Positions 1-7,832 of a DNA stretch of 64,000 bases are shown one piece after another. The translations under genes were made by a program, and so were the position numbers. Below the pieces are notes generated by a model. The model was given only the letters and a program-made list of their open reading frames with translations, was not told the DNA's origin and ran no database searches. The stretch lies in contig NZ_PVTD01000002.1 in NCBI RefSeq assembly GCF_003003255.1, positions 1 to 64,000 of the forward strand, read 5' to 3'. The DNA is from Aliiruegeria haliotis. GTDB lineage: Bacteria > Pseudomonadota > Alphaproteobacteria > Rhodobacterales > Rhodobacteraceae. Position 1 is the first letter of the stretch. Each line of letters begins with the position of its first letter.

Positions 1-99
1 ACCCCGCAGCTTCGTTCAATCCGGCTTCAATGAGGTCCGCGACACCACTTGGCGTCGATCTCACGCACGCGGACCTCACGGAACCCTCCAGATTCCTGA

Positions 100-163
100 C
101 CGGAATCCACCCGGAATCCACTTTGGTCAAATCCACCACCCGGAATCCTCCCGGGGAATCCAC
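100..163. repeat. Degenerate short repeats (CCGGAATCC units)
   Basis: The nonamer CCGGAATCC occurs three times (100-108, 111-119, 140-148), and partial copies such as GGGGAATCCACCC lie at 153-163. The array stops about 30 bases before the ParB-domain start codon at 193. It could be a protein-binding array or only low-complexity DNA; nothing in the sequence decides. No gene is visible in 1-192. Confidence 0.4.
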
Positions 164-192
164 CCTGACAACGACCCAGAACGGACATCCGC

Positions 193-421
193 ATGGACCT
201 GGTATTCTCCCCCGACCGGATCGAGACCTGGCCGGTCGAAAGGCTGCGCCCCTATGCCGGCAACGCGAAGATGCATGGGTCAGACCAGGTCGCGAAGATC
301 GCGGCCAGCATGGCGAAGTTCGGCTGGACCGTTCCCTGCATGGTCGCTGACGACGGCGAGCTGATTGCCGGGCATGGCCGGGTGCTGGCAGCCTCAATGC
401 TCGGCCTGAAGGAGGTGCCGG
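193..421 (+). pseudogene. ParB/Srx N-terminal domain gene, cut off by IS6 element
   Basis: About 76 codons of a ParB-like nuclease N-terminal domain are present. The sequence shows the family pattern: an L-x-P-Y-x-x-N-A-(R/K) segment near residue 20, then I-A-x-S-M-x-x-F-G-W around residues 35-45, and the G-E-L-I-A-G-H-G-R motif near residues 56-64. Reading is lost at the left end of an IS6 element (422), after L-K-E-V-P. In phage and island genomes this domain often precedes a DNA methyltransferase or stands alone, so a role in plasmid partition should not be assumed. The rest of the gene is not found beyond the element, which suggests an IS-mediated deletion. Confidence 0.75.
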
Positions 422-1238
422 GGTGCTGTCAGACTAGTTCGAACTCGTCTCTACAAGGGCAGGATGGCTGGTCCTTATGCCGTGCCGAGTTGGCGCCACT
501 CGGCGAGAGTGCGGCACGGTTCTTCTTGAAGTTGGCTCGTGAGTAGAAGCTGCGCTCCGAGTTGAAATGGTTAAAGACAGAGGCGTGGACGGCGGCGAAC
601 ATCTGCAGACTTCGCATTCGCCGGAAGCGTTGCATTGCCCGTTCTCGTCGTCGGAACGGTAGGTGCGAATTCTCAGCCCCGTTGTTCAGCCAACGGCCGG
701 TTTCTTGCAGCGCCGAAGCGCCAATCGCCTTCAAGGCCGCCCGGTAAGAGCGAAGCAAATCAGTGACGATGGTCTCCGGCCGACAGTAGCGGCGCATTGT
801 TTTCTTGAGGAATTTCAATGCCGCCTTCTTGTTCCGCCGCTTCGTCACGAAACTTTCCAGGACCTCGCCTTCGTGGTCGACGGCCCGCCAAAGGTAGTGG
901 CGCTCGCCATTGATCTTCACGAATATCTCGTCCAGATGCCATTGCCACTGCGGCCAAGAACACAGTCGCTCGGACCGTTTCTTACGGATCTCGGCAGCGA
1001 AAATCGGACCGAAGCGACGCAACCAAAACCGGACCGTTTCGTGGCTGATTTCGACACCGCGCTCGTGCAACAAGTCTTCGACGTTCCGAAGCGAAAGTGG
1101 GAAACGGATGTACAGCATCACCGCCAGGCGGATCATTTCCGGGCTGCTTTGAAAGCCCTTGAACGGGTCAAGTTTGGTCATGTTCCGACGCTACGAGACC
1201 GCCCTGCCCGTCTCAACCGTAATCCTTCTGACAAGACC
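422..1238 (-). mobile_element. IS6-family insertion sequence, copy A
   Basis: This is an element of about 817 bp with one transposase gene on the minus strand. The ends form an imperfect inverted repeat: GGTGCTGTCAGA at the left and GGTCTTGTCAGA, read from the complementary strand, at the right. The flanking octamers (414-421 and 1239-1246) do not match, so there is no target duplication. The right flank is directly the remnant of another IS6 element. Both facts fit deletion or recombination between IS copies rather than a simple insertion. Confidence 0.85.
429..1181 (-). CDS. IS6-family transposase (copy A)
   Basis: This is a 250-residue DDE transposase of the IS6/IS26 family. It begins with the usual short N-terminal helix region (D-P-F-K-x-F near residue 5, then R-F-P-L-S-L-R-N-V-E-D-L). 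Catalytic acids lie in H-L-D-E-I-F-V-K, I-V-T-D-L-L-R-S-Y and N-N-G-A-E-N-S-H. Compared with copy B at 4400-5107 the last residues diverge: one base is missing near 512-518, the C-terminus is read in another frame, and the protein runs into the terminal repeat. The enzyme may therefore be impaired, though all DDE residues are present. Confidence 0.9.
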   Translation of the reverse strand: MTKLDPFKGFQSSPEMIRLAVMLYIRFPLSLRNVEDLLHERGVEISHETVRFWLRRFGPIFAAEIRKKRSERLCSWPQWQWHLDEIFVKINGERHYLWRAVDHEGEVLESFVTKRRNKKAALKFLKKTMRRYCRPETIVTDLLRSYRAALKAIGASALQETGRWLNNGAENSHLPFRRRERAMQRFRRMRSLQMFAAVHASVFNHFNSERSFYSRANFKKNRAALSPSGANSARHKDQPSCPCRDEFELV

Positions 1239-1359
1239 TCACCGCCAGGCGGATGATCTCCTCGCTCGTGTTGAAGTATTTGAACGGGTCACATTTCTTC
1301 ATTCCGGGACGCTACTCAGCCCCCTGCCCCGCCGCAAGCCAGGTTGCTCTGACATCACC
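1239..1359 (-). mobile_element. 5' remnant of a third IS6-family element
   Basis: Reading the minus strand from 1310 gives a start followed by M-K-K-C-D-P-F-K-Y-F-N-T-S-E-E-I-I-R-L-A-V, the first 22 or so codons of an IS6 transposase. It stops abruptly at the right end of copy A (1238). The outer end at about 1359 carries GGTGATGTCAGAGC on the minus strand, matching the IS6 terminal repeat of copies A and B. The remainder of this element is absent. It was probably the original left partner of copy B around the decarboxylase cargo. Confidence 0.75.
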
Positions 1360-1421
1360 CACCAGCCCGCCTCTATCGCGCGGACCGGCCGCCGATTGCG
1401 ACTCAGGGTCTCTTGTCCTGA

Positions 1422-2978
1422 TCAGTCGCTATCAAATCCCCAACGCTCCAGGTTTTTGAGCACTTTTTCCTGAAGGATTGGCGGGTAATTATCCTCAAAC
1501 CGCATGATTAACGGTCGGTTGAAGCCCATACGTTCCTTCGACGCCAGGCAACTGTAGATGCAAAGGCCACTTGACGTATGGGACAGGTGCTCATTGACAT
1601 TCGTATAGGCTTCGAGGCCCGTTCCGTAGAAGCCCTTATAGTCGAAGAAATAGGTGCCGTCCCTGGCATGATTGCGGGTCGCGAACGCCCATGAGATGAG
1701 ATCGGGGCGGGACGGATCGATATCCTCTCCGACGACGATTATTTTCGCGACAGTGTGGCCAACATGTTTGTTCTTCTCCCAGAACACTTCGGCGATCTTC
1801 TTTATGAAATCATCGGTGTTCAACCCGGTCCGTTTGTGCCAATCGCTGTGGACGCGGACGACGGTCCAGTGCAGCGCGGACTCGAAGGTCATCAGGGCGT
1901 CGATGACCGGGAGCCCGGCATCCTGCAAAGTGTCGGTGATATCGGCGCCGCCGAAGAAGCCCATGCAGATATGGGTGGTGTCCGTCGGCACGCCAGGCAG
2001 GGCGAGCGGTAGGATCGGGTTGTTTCGAAACGTCACTGCCGTGATTTTCATTACAGGAGCGGGCCCTTTGGCATCCTCAAAAAGGTAGCCAGGAAACTCG
2101 CCAAACGGACCATCGATCTTCTTGTCGGTAATCGAGACCGTGCCCTCGATCACGATTTCGCTGTCCGCTGGAACGAGCAGTTCATTTGTTTCGCATTTGA
2201 CCATATCTAGGGGAGCGTCCATCAGGGCGCTTGCAACGTCGTACTCGTCAACCCAATCGGGAATGCGCGACGCGGCCTGCGTCGCGACGGCCGGGCTGAC
2301 GCCCAGCGCGATCGCGAAAGGCATGTCTTTGCCCTCCTTGTCCCACATTTCGTGGATGATGCCGTTATGCTGGGTCTTGCGCAACCAAAGCCCCGTCATG
2401 GTGTCTTTGTCGACGATGCACCCGCGATTGGTGGACCAGTTGGTCCATTTCCCATCCGGAGTTTGGCAAATATTGATCCCCGCCTGGTTGATATACCGCG
2501 CGCTGTCGCCGAGGCGGCCGAGCGGCGTCGGGAACTTGTTAAGATCGATGTCGTCGCCGAACCACTTGTTTTCCTTACACGGCGCGTCGGCCTCGCTCAC
2601 AATATTCGGATCGTGCCGCTTGCCTGTCTTGACCGCGTCCCTGTAGGCTTCCAGCATATCCATCAGACCGCTGTCCGGCGGCATCCCGAGCATAACGGCA
2701 AGCCTGCCCTAAGTCTGGCCCGGCGTACCACTTTTGGCCATTCCGAAGCACGCTGCACGGAACCCGTCCGGGCTATCCTTGATCTTGTTGAAGATAGGTC
2801 CGGGCAAGCACTGCTCGGTGCAGCGGCGCAGGATGGCTCCTTCTTCGTAGTTCCAGTCAACCTCATCGTCGATCTCGCGCATTTCGCCCATGCTTTTGAG
2901 CTGGTCGAGATAGTCGCGGTACGTCCGTGGGATAGCGGTGCGATCAATAGTGAGTGACACTACGGCCTCCAATGTCAT
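1422..2978 (-). pseudogene. ubiD: UbiD-family prFMN-dependent decarboxylase with in-frame amber codon
   Basis: The full reading frame is 519 codons including the stop, a usual UbiD length, but codon 90 is TAG (2709-2711). Residues 1-89 are uninterrupted, and the same frame resumes at once with G-R-L-A-V-M-L-G-M, so this is a nonsense change, not a frameshift. The expected residue in this Y-G-R-L-A context is tyrosine. Family marks include W-T-N-W-S-T-N-R-G and the G-P-F-G-E-F-P-G-Y segment holding an active-site glutamate. UbiD enzymes reversibly decarboxylate aromatic or alpha,beta-unsaturated acids using prenylated FMN. It lies 11 bases downstream of ubiX. The substrate cannot be told from sequence. 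A split product starting at 2693 would lack the N-terminal domain. Confidence 0.8.
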
Positions 2979-2989
2979 TTCATCTTACC

Positions 2990-3661
2990 TTAAGTATCTG
3001 TGGTTGCTTTTGGATGTTGTGGGCTGCTTTGGTCCTCTGACACAGGCTTGCCCGTGGCAGCTTCTGGTTGTGAAAGTTTCGAGCCCTCAAAATGTGGATA
3101 TGGCCCCTCCCAGCGTTTAAGGAGGCCCGCATCAATATCGAAGAGATCCAGCACCCGTCCGACCCCGTGATTGACGATATCGTCAATGGTCTTTGGGCGG
3201 TTGTAGAAGGCCGGCATCGGCGGGGCGATGATCGCACCGAGTTGAGCTGCTTCAAATAACAGCTTGCAATGACCGACATGCAGCGGCGCCTCTCGGGGCA
3301 TCAGGACTAGCCGGCGCTTTTCCTTGAGCACCACATCGGCCGCGCGCGTGACGAGATTGTCGGTCATTGAATGTGTTATCGCCGACAAGGTACGCATAGA
3401 GCAGGCGGTAACGATCATACCTTCCGTCTGGAATGAGCCGCTTGAAATCGCCGCAGCCTGATTGCCACTGTTGTGTACGACATCCGCAAGATCCTCGACG
3501 TACTTCGCGGTGAAATCGGTCTCGATCTCGATGTTCATACGAGCGTACCGGCTCATCACGAGATGGACTTCGTAACCACCGATCGCCTTCAGGACTTCGA
3601 GAAGGCGAATGCCGTAGATGACGCCGCTCGCGCCAGCGATACCGACAATTATCCGTTTCAT
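2990..3661 (-). CDS. ubiX: Flavin prenyltransferase UbiX
   Basis: A 223-residue flavoprotein-fold enzyme that attaches a dimethylallyl group to FMN to make prFMN, the cofactor of UbiD enzymes. The N-terminal I-V-G-I-A-G-A-S-G-V-I-Y-G segment is the FMN-binding signature; later T-A-C-S-M-R-T-L-S-A-I, M-P-R-E-A-P-L-H and I-I-A-P-P-M-P-A-F-Y match the family. The start codon overlaps the stop of the upstream VOC-DUF120 gene by four bases (ATGA), and ubiD follows after 11 bases, so the three form one translationally coupled unit. A polar tail of about 25 residues extends beyond the usual C-terminus. Confidence 0.93.
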   Translation of the reverse strand: MKRIIVGIAGASGVIYGIRLLEVLKAIGGYEVHLVMSRYARMNIEIETDFTAKYVEDLADVVHNSGNQAAAISSGSFQTEGMIVTACSMRTLSAITHSMTDNLVTRAADVVLKEKRRLVLMPREAPLHVGHCKLLFEAAQLGAIIAPPMPAFYNRPKTIDDIVNHGVGRVLDLFDIDAGLLKRWEGPYPHFEGSKLSQPEAATGKPVSEDQSSPQHPKATTDT

Positions 3662-4346
3662 GCGTCCGTACGCTCCTCTTTGGAAAACTTGTTCTCGGAC
3701 GGATCGAGGACCTCGATGTCCACAAAGTCTCCGTCGCTCTTCTTCAGCAGGTCACGCAGCCTGGCCGGCGCAATGAGTTCGATCTGCAGGCGTGGATATT
3801 GCGGGACTTCGGGAAGAACGATGGCGCCTGACACCCTCCCGTCGATCAAAACCGGGTAGCAGCGCGCATCGCAGTCACGCGGTCCGTCATGTGGGTTTTC
3901 AATCCGGATTCCCGGCGTGCCGCGTAGGTTCAGCCAATTCGAGGTCGAGTCCAAATCGTCTTCAACCATCAGGTTCAGCGTCCCAGGAAACGGGTCCATC
4001 CCCAGCTTTTCGACGAACTGGGCACGCGCCCAGTCAAGCTGGGTGAAATATTGTCCCCGCCCATGACCACTTTGTATGCCGCCGCGCATGTGTCTCCATT
4101 GCGAAGAGGACGGCCGCAGCCATTCAAGATAGGTCACGGCCACACCGTCGGGATCACGCAATTGAAAAAGTCGCGCACCCCAAGACACGGTGACAATTCC
4201 CGGTGCTTCAATTGAAACTGCGTCGCGCGCACTTTCAATATCCGCGACCTCGACCACAATGTGGATCCGGTCTGCTGGTGAGCCGAGGTTCAGCGACCTG
4301 CGCTCGCGCCGATTGTCGAGGATCTCCAGACGCATGCCATCAAGGT
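3658..4346 (-). pseudogene. Truncated VOC-DUF120 (riboflavin kinase-like) fusion
   Basis: The 5' end is lost in IS6 copy B. The first native ATG is at 4335, giving 225 residues. Residues 1-75 are the C-terminal half of a vicinal-oxygen-chelate domain (I-H-I-V-V-E-V-A-D, then F-Q-L-R-D-P-D-G-V-A). Residues about 86-212 match DUF120, the archaeal CTP-dependent riboflavin kinase fold: G-H-G-R-G-Q-Y-F, Q-F-V-E-K-L-G, P-F-P-G-T-L-N-L, C-Y-P-V-L-I-D-G and L-I-A-P-A-R-L-R. It sits directly upstream of ubiX, which consumes FMN, so a role as FMN supplier or flavin-binding protein is a reasonable inference. The frame stays open into the IS, so a chimeric product is possible. Confidence 0.65.
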
Positions 4347-5164
4347 GGTGCTGGCAGACAAATTCTAACCAGTCTCCGAATGGCCAGTGAGCATGTCCCT
4401 TATGCAGCGCAGAGTTGGCGCCACTCGTCGAGAGCAGCGGCACGGTTCTGCTTGAAGTTTGCTCTGGAAGAGAGGCTACGCTCCGAATTGAATTGGTTGA
4501 AGACAGAGGCGTGGACGGCGGCGAACATCTGCAAACTTCGCATCCGCCGAAAGCGTTGCATTGCTCGCTCACTTCGTCGAAACGGCAGGTGCGAATTCTC
4601 CGCCCTGTTGTTAAGCCAGCGGCCTGTTTTCTGCCGATCGGCCGCACCGATCTCCCTCAGCGCAGCACCATAGGATCGGAGCCGGTCAGTGACGATGACT
4701 TCTGGACGGCCGTAGCGTTTCATTGATTTTCTCATGAATTTTAATGCCGCTTTCCGGTCCCGCGTTTTTGTCACGAAGCTTTCGAGCACCTCACCCTCGT
4801 GATCGACCGCCCGCCAAAGGTAGTGGCGTTCGCCGTTGATCTTCACGAAAATCTCGTCCAGATGCCATCGCCATTGCGGCCAGGAGCGCATCCGCTCGGC
4901 GCGTTTCTGGCGGATCTCAGACGCGAACATCGGTCCAAACCGATGCCACCAGAAGCGGACAGCTTCATGACTGACATCGATGCCGCGTTCGTGCAGAAGA
5001 TCCTCGACATTTCGCAGCGATAGCGGGAACCGCACGTACATCATCACCGCGAGGCGAATGATTTCAGGGCTCGTCTTGAAGTACTTGAACGGGTCGCGTT
5101 TCGTCATCCGGAGACGCTACCCAGCCCCCTGCCCGGCTTCAAGCCAACTTCCTTTGACAACACC
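4347..5164 (-). mobile_element. IS6-family insertion sequence, copy B
   Basis: This element of about 818 bp lies in the same orientation as copy A. Its ends are GGTGCTGGCAGACA at 4347 and GGTGTTGTCAAAGG on the minus strand from 5164. It has cut the 5' part of the VOC-DUF120 gene on its left and the 3' part of a phage-island gene on its right. The flanking octamers differ, so no target duplication is seen, as expected after IS6-mediated recombination. Confidence 0.87.
4400..5107 (-). CDS. IS6-family transposase (copy B)
   Basis: A 235-residue transposase with the normal family length and intact DDE residues in H-L-D-E-I-F, I-V-T-D-R-L-R-S-Y and N-N-R-A-E-N-S-H. Along most of its length it is very similar to copy A, but its C-terminus (ending R-A-A-A-L-D-E-W-R-Q) is in the expected frame. 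This copy is therefore the more likely active one. IS6 enzymes make cointegrates, which explains how direct copies can pick up and rearrange the DNA between them. Confidence 0.93.
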   Translation of the reverse strand: MTKRDPFKYFKTSPEIIRLAVMMYVRFPLSLRNVEDLLHERGIDVSHEAVRFWWHRFGPMFASEIRQKRAERMRSWPQWRWHLDEIFVKINGERHYLWRAVDHEGEVLESFVTKTRDRKAALKFMRKSMKRYGRPEVIVTDRLRSYGAALREIGAADRQKTGRWLNNRAENSHLPFRRSERAMQRFRRMRSLQMFAAVHASVFNQFNSERSLSSRANFKQNRAAALDEWRQLCAA

Positions 5165-5591
5165 GGTGTTGCCCGATCCAGTCGGGTGTCAGGGTGTCAC
5201 TGTTTCCGACGATGAAGTCCTCGGGCGGATGGTAGCCGCGTACAGAGAGATCACTCGCAAATCCGGGGTCGATGACAACCTCGTCGGGTGTCTCTAGCCA
5301 GACATGGAAATCTTCGGGCCTTGTAAGTCCGACAGGGACGTTCGGGGCGATATCCGCTACATCTCCGCATGCGAGCACAAGGGCCTCGTCCGGCGCGTGA
5401 AGGTACAGCACCACCGCGTCACCAACGACGGGAGTGGATATCTTCCCAAGGCAGGACAGCGCGAGCGAACTGACCCCTGCCAGATAGATGCAGTTCCCTT
5501 CATGTCCGACCCTGTCAGGGTGCTGCTGGGCCAATGACATGCGCGCCACCTCTACCGCGCGTCGAATATCGATCAATGCATTCTCGCTCAT
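5139..5591 (-). pseudogene. Unknown island gene, 3' end replaced by IS6 sequence
   Basis: About 142 native codons run from the ATG at 5591 to the right end of IS6 copy B (5164); the last eight or nine codons are IS sequence. The start overlaps the stop of the next upstream gene by four bases (ATGA), so it was the last visible member of the minus-strand island operon. Residues 1-30 are helical (I-D-I-R-R-A-V-E-V-A-R), the rest is mixed, with several acidic turns. I recognise no domain. Confidence 0.6.
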
Positions 5592-5962
5592 GCCGCCACC
5601 TCGCTTTCCGAGGCCATGGCCTGCAGGTTCGCAAGATGCGTCCTCGCGTCAGCGAGGTGCTGCTCGTGGGCCTCTCCTATAGAGCCAGCGGCTGCACGCG
5701 CTGCGGCGATGACGAGGTCCCGCTCACCGGCGAGATCGTCGTGCTCTTCCGGCCACGGCAGGCCAAGGCCTCCCATGTGGGTGGGGGCCAGTTGATAGAG
5801 CAAGGTACTCAGGGTCTGCCGGACGTCTACGCCGCAGGCAGGATAGTCCGCGACGAGGTCACGGAGTGCGGAGGTACGGAGGGCGACCCCTTCGATACGG
5901 TGGTCGGATCGAGGGGGTCTCGATGCGGACGGCGTGCTGTCCGTGGTCTTGGTACTTTTCAT
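5588..5962 (-). CDS. Small hypothetical island protein, 124 aa
   Basis: A 124-residue acidic protein of unknown function. The N-terminal 25 residues are Ser/Thr/Arg-rich and probably flexible; the remainder is predicted helical, with A-A-A-R-A-A-A-G-S-I-G-E-A-H near residue 85. Its stop overlaps the next start by four bases. The proposed start overlaps the upstream frame by about 100 bases; a later start would reduce this, but no clearly better one is seen. Confidence 0.5.
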   Translation of the reverse strand: MKSTKTTDSTPSASRPPRSDHRIEGVALRTSALRDLVADYPACGVDVRQTLSTLLYQLAPTHMGGLGLPWPEEHDDLAGERDLVIAAARAAAGSIGEAHEQHLADARTHLANLQAMASESEVAA

Positions 5963-6209
5963 GGATCATCACCCAGTTCATCGGGGATCGACGGCCAGCA
6001 CCGCGTTCGGCCTCCTCCCGGATGTTGAAGGTTGCGGTGCTTTGGGTGGTGATCGGGTCGGCCCAGAGCGGCTGCTGCCGGGGCGAGATGTTGTGTTGTC
6101 TTTGCATTGTCACACTATGTCCTGTATTTCTTGGATGTCTGGCTTCATCACCCGGATTTTGGCCCGGCTCCCGCTTCATTGCGGGGCCGGGCTTTTCTGT
6201 TTCGTTCAT
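5859..6209 (-). CDS. Small hypothetical island protein, 116 aa
   Basis: The frame starts with ATG at 6209, which overlaps the stop of the preceding gene by four bases (ATGA), the main reason to believe it. The N-terminal half is Pro/Arg/Asn-rich and disordered in character; the second half (F-N-I-R-E-E-A-E-R near residue 70, M-N-W-V-M-I-H-E-K-Y near residue 84) looks structured. An internal ATG about 34 codons in is an alternative start. It overlaps the following gene by about 100 bases, which is long, so one of the two boundaries may be wrong. Confidence 0.4.
   Translation of the reverse strand: MNETEKPGPAMKREPGQNPGDEARHPRNTGHSVTMQRQHNISPRQQPLWADPITTQSTATFNIREEAERGAGRRSPMNWVMIHEKYQDHGQHAVRIETPSIRPPYRRGRPPYLRTP
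6161..6196 (+). terminator. GC-rich hairpin followed by a short T run (plus strand)
   Basis: GCCCGGC-x-CCCGC and GCGGG-x-GCCGGGC arms flank a six-base loop, followed by TTTTCTGTTTC. On the plus strand this resembles an intrinsic terminator. It lies within a proposed minus-strand gene and no plus-strand gene is visible upstream, so it may be chance, or it may mean that the 116-residue frame is not coding. Confidence 0.3.
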
Positions 6210-6592
6210 TGGGCGGTCTCTGGCCCCGGTGTCGTCACGACCTTCGCATCGGTCAGGTCGATATCGAGCGTCTTGGCGACGAGGCCGAGGATGGCCTTCC
6301 TGCCGCGTCCTTGGGTGCATTTGGAGCAGACCGATGCGTAGAGCGCTCCGTTCGCCCCGCTGATGGGCACACGCACGCCAACGGTTGGGAAGCGCGACCC
6401 TTCGTAGGGTGCCTTGCAGCAGCAGCAGCAGGCGGCGGCTCCGTCCGTCTGGCCGGAGGCGATGGCTCTGGAGATTTGCTGGATCAGGAGGGCGTTCTGC
6501 ATTGATCCTGCGCCGGTCAGGATGGCTGTTGGGTCGAGGTTGAATAGTTCCATTCCGGAGGCGGTCGGTGGGTCGATCTGTTCGTGGCGCAT
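6206..6592 (-). CDS. Cys-cluster hypothetical island protein, 128 aa
   Basis: A 128-residue protein of unknown function with five consecutive cysteines (about residues 55-59) and a later C-S-K-C pair (about residues 89-92). The arrangement suggests metal binding, but it is not a standard zinc-ribbon spacing. The five cysteines are encoded by a perfect (TGC)5 run, a site prone to slippage. Its stop overlaps the next start in an ATGA junction. It is followed by about 40 residues ending in Thr/Pro-rich sequence. Confidence 0.55.
   Translation of the reverse strand: MRHEQIDPPTASGMELFNLDPTAILTGAGSMQNALLIQQISRAIASGQTDGAAACCCCCKAPYEGSRFPTVGVRVPISGANGALYASVCSKCTQGRGRKAILGLVAKTLDIDLTDAKVVTTPGPETAQ
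6416..6430. repeat. (GCA)5 trinucleotide run inside the Cys-cluster gene
   Basis: Five tandem GCA units on the plus strand (TGC on the coding strand) encode the pentacysteine. Copy-number change would add or remove cysteines without shifting the frame. Confidence 0.8.
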
Positions 6593-6808
6593 TCGCCTGT
6601 CTCCATCGTTGTGGTCGAGCCTGTGCGACCGGTTCTGACGGATCGGCTGGTGGTGACTGGCCTGCGCGAACTGGCCCGTGCGATCCTGCGCTTTTGTGGA
6701 GATTTGCCAGATCGGGTTTCTCGTGAGACCCTGTGCTCATCTCCGCTTCAGGGGTCGGGACCGGCGGCAAACGGTCTCAACAACACCGCCGGTCCCTGCC
6801 GCTGGGTA

Positions 6809-7045
6809 TCAAGCGGCGTTCTGTTGTGCCCTGAGGAGGTCTGCCCCGAGCACGAAATCCTTCGACTTGATCTTGGTGATGGTCAGCCCCCGGTCGAGCG
6901 CCCATGCGTTGAAGAGGGGCTGTGGCAGGCGCAGGAGGGCGGCACATTCCTTGCGGGAATAGTAGCTGTCCAAATTAATCCGGCCTGAGGTCGGCAGCAG
7001 GTCGTCGGGCGGGAGGATTTCGACTTTGCCGGTCATCTGGTTCAT
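6809..7045 (-). CDS. Small putative DNA-binding island protein, 78 aa
   Basis: A 78-residue protein. Residues 28-70 have the look of a short helix-turn-helix of the excisionase/MerR-like kind (Y-Y-S-R-K-E-C-A-A-L-L-R-L-P, then a turn and F-V-L-G-A-D-L-L-R). AGGAG lies about 6 bases upstream of the ATG on the coding strand. It belongs to the minus-strand island operon. The DNA-binding call is inference from the pattern only. Confidence 0.5.
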   Translation of the reverse strand: MNQMTGKVEILPPDDLLPTSGRINLDSYYSRKECAALLRLPQPLFNAWALDRGLTITKIKSKDFVLGADLLRAQQNAA

Positions 7046-7116
7046 GCTGCTTCTCCTTGTCTGTCTTGTTGGTCAGTCTGCGACGGATCAGTCTTAAGGT
7101 TCGACCCCACCGAACC

Positions 7117-7680
7117 TTAGTTTTTCTCGCCGTAGTCCCTGATGCGCCGACGCAGCAGGTCTGTGGCCCGCTCGGCGGCGGGCGTCATCTGGTCTCTACC
7201 GGGCGGAACCCAGTTCGCCATGGTCCGGGCTGCGGCCTGAACGCGCGCCTCACCTTCGCCGCCCTTGGTGGGCAGCCAGACGTGGGTCCACTGCTCGATA
7301 TCGGATATCCCCGCTGGCCAACCCTCGCTGGTCAGGACATCGGCGACCGCCTGACGCGCGGGTGTCGCCCTCTCACCATTGGCCCTGAGGACGACGACGG
7401 CGGCGAGTGCGTAAACCCTGACGGCAATCTCCGCGATCTTGAGGGTGCTCCCTCTGTCCGATGGCATCTGCAGTTCGGCCTGCAGTAAGATCAGCGGTTG
7501 CATCAGGTCGCTCAGTGCGAGGGCTGGGCTGGTCGAGTTCACGTAGTGGAGCATGTAGGCCAGTGCCAGCGAGCGGCGCTGACGCTCACTCATGTCCTGC
7601 CGCTTCAACCACTGCAGGCTGAGGACCAGTTCCATCATATCCAGATCGTGCCGGATGATCTCGGTCGGTTCGTTGCCCAT
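7117..7680 (-). CDS. Hypothetical island protein, 187 aa
   Basis: The chosen ATG at 7680 is preceded by GGAGGAGAG and overlaps the stop of the 50-residue upstream gene (TGATG), so the two are translationally coupled; the frame also stays open about 20 codons further. The product is mostly helical, with a segment from about residue 27 to 75 rich in Leu and Ala (S-L-A-L-A-Y-M-L-H-Y, L-M-Q-P-L-I-L-L-Q). No domain is recognised. Confidence 0.6.
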   Translation of the reverse strand: MGNEPTEIIRHDLDMMELVLSLQWLKRQDMSERQRRSLALAYMLHYVNSTSPALALSDLMQPLILLQAELQMPSDRGSTLKIAEIAVRVYALAAVVVLRANGERATPARQAVADVLTSEGWPAGISDIEQWTHVWLPTKGGEGEARVQAAARTMANWVPPGRDQMTPAAERATDLLRRRIRDYGEKN

Positions 7681-7832
7681 CACTCTCCTCCCACCAGCGC
7701 TCTCAACCGGGCGATGCTCGGTTCGACATGGCCGAACCACTCGCGGGTCAGGCGTTCGTTGTCGCCGATGAACTCGTCAATCTCGGACAGCCGGTCGAGC
7801 AAGAACCGGGCCTCTTTGGTGATCGCATCCAT
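7680..7832 (-). CDS. 50-residue small island protein
   Basis: An ATG at 7832 opens a 50-codon frame, rich in acidic and helical residues (A-R-F-L-L-D-R-L-S-E-I-D-E-F), that ends in a TGA sharing its A with the next ATG. Codon choice resembles its neighbours. The junction with the 187-residue gene and the lack of any competing frame support it as a real gene. Function unknown. Confidence 0.6.
   Translation of the reverse strand: MDAITKEARFLLDRLSEIDEFIGDNERLTREWFGHVEPSIARLRALVGGE

Noticed and set aside
100-163. CCGGAATCC repeats as a CRISPR array
   Set aside because: Units are nine bases with irregular short spacing, and no cas genes occur in the window.
193-421. ParB domain as evidence of a plasmid
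   Set aside because: Only a truncated N-terminal domain is present, of a kind common in prophages and fused to methyltransferases. No parA or replication gene is near.
1239-1246. Target-site duplication of IS6 copy A
   Set aside because: The octamers at 414-421 and 1239-1246 do not match.
2709-2711. The ubiD amber codon as a pyrrolysine site
   Set aside because: Pyrrolysine machinery is not expected in this group and none is seen here; homologous context suggests tyrosine. A nonsense change is simpler.
3658-4647. Full 329-codon frame of the VOC-DUF120 gene taken as native
   Set aside because: Codons beyond 4346 are IS6 sequence in a non-transposase frame, so only the part up to 4346 is native.
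5859-6770. A 303-codon minus-strand frame across the island genes
   Set aside because: Its first two thirds overlap the Cys-cluster gene and are Arg/Pro-rich shadow; only the part from 6209 has a coupled start.
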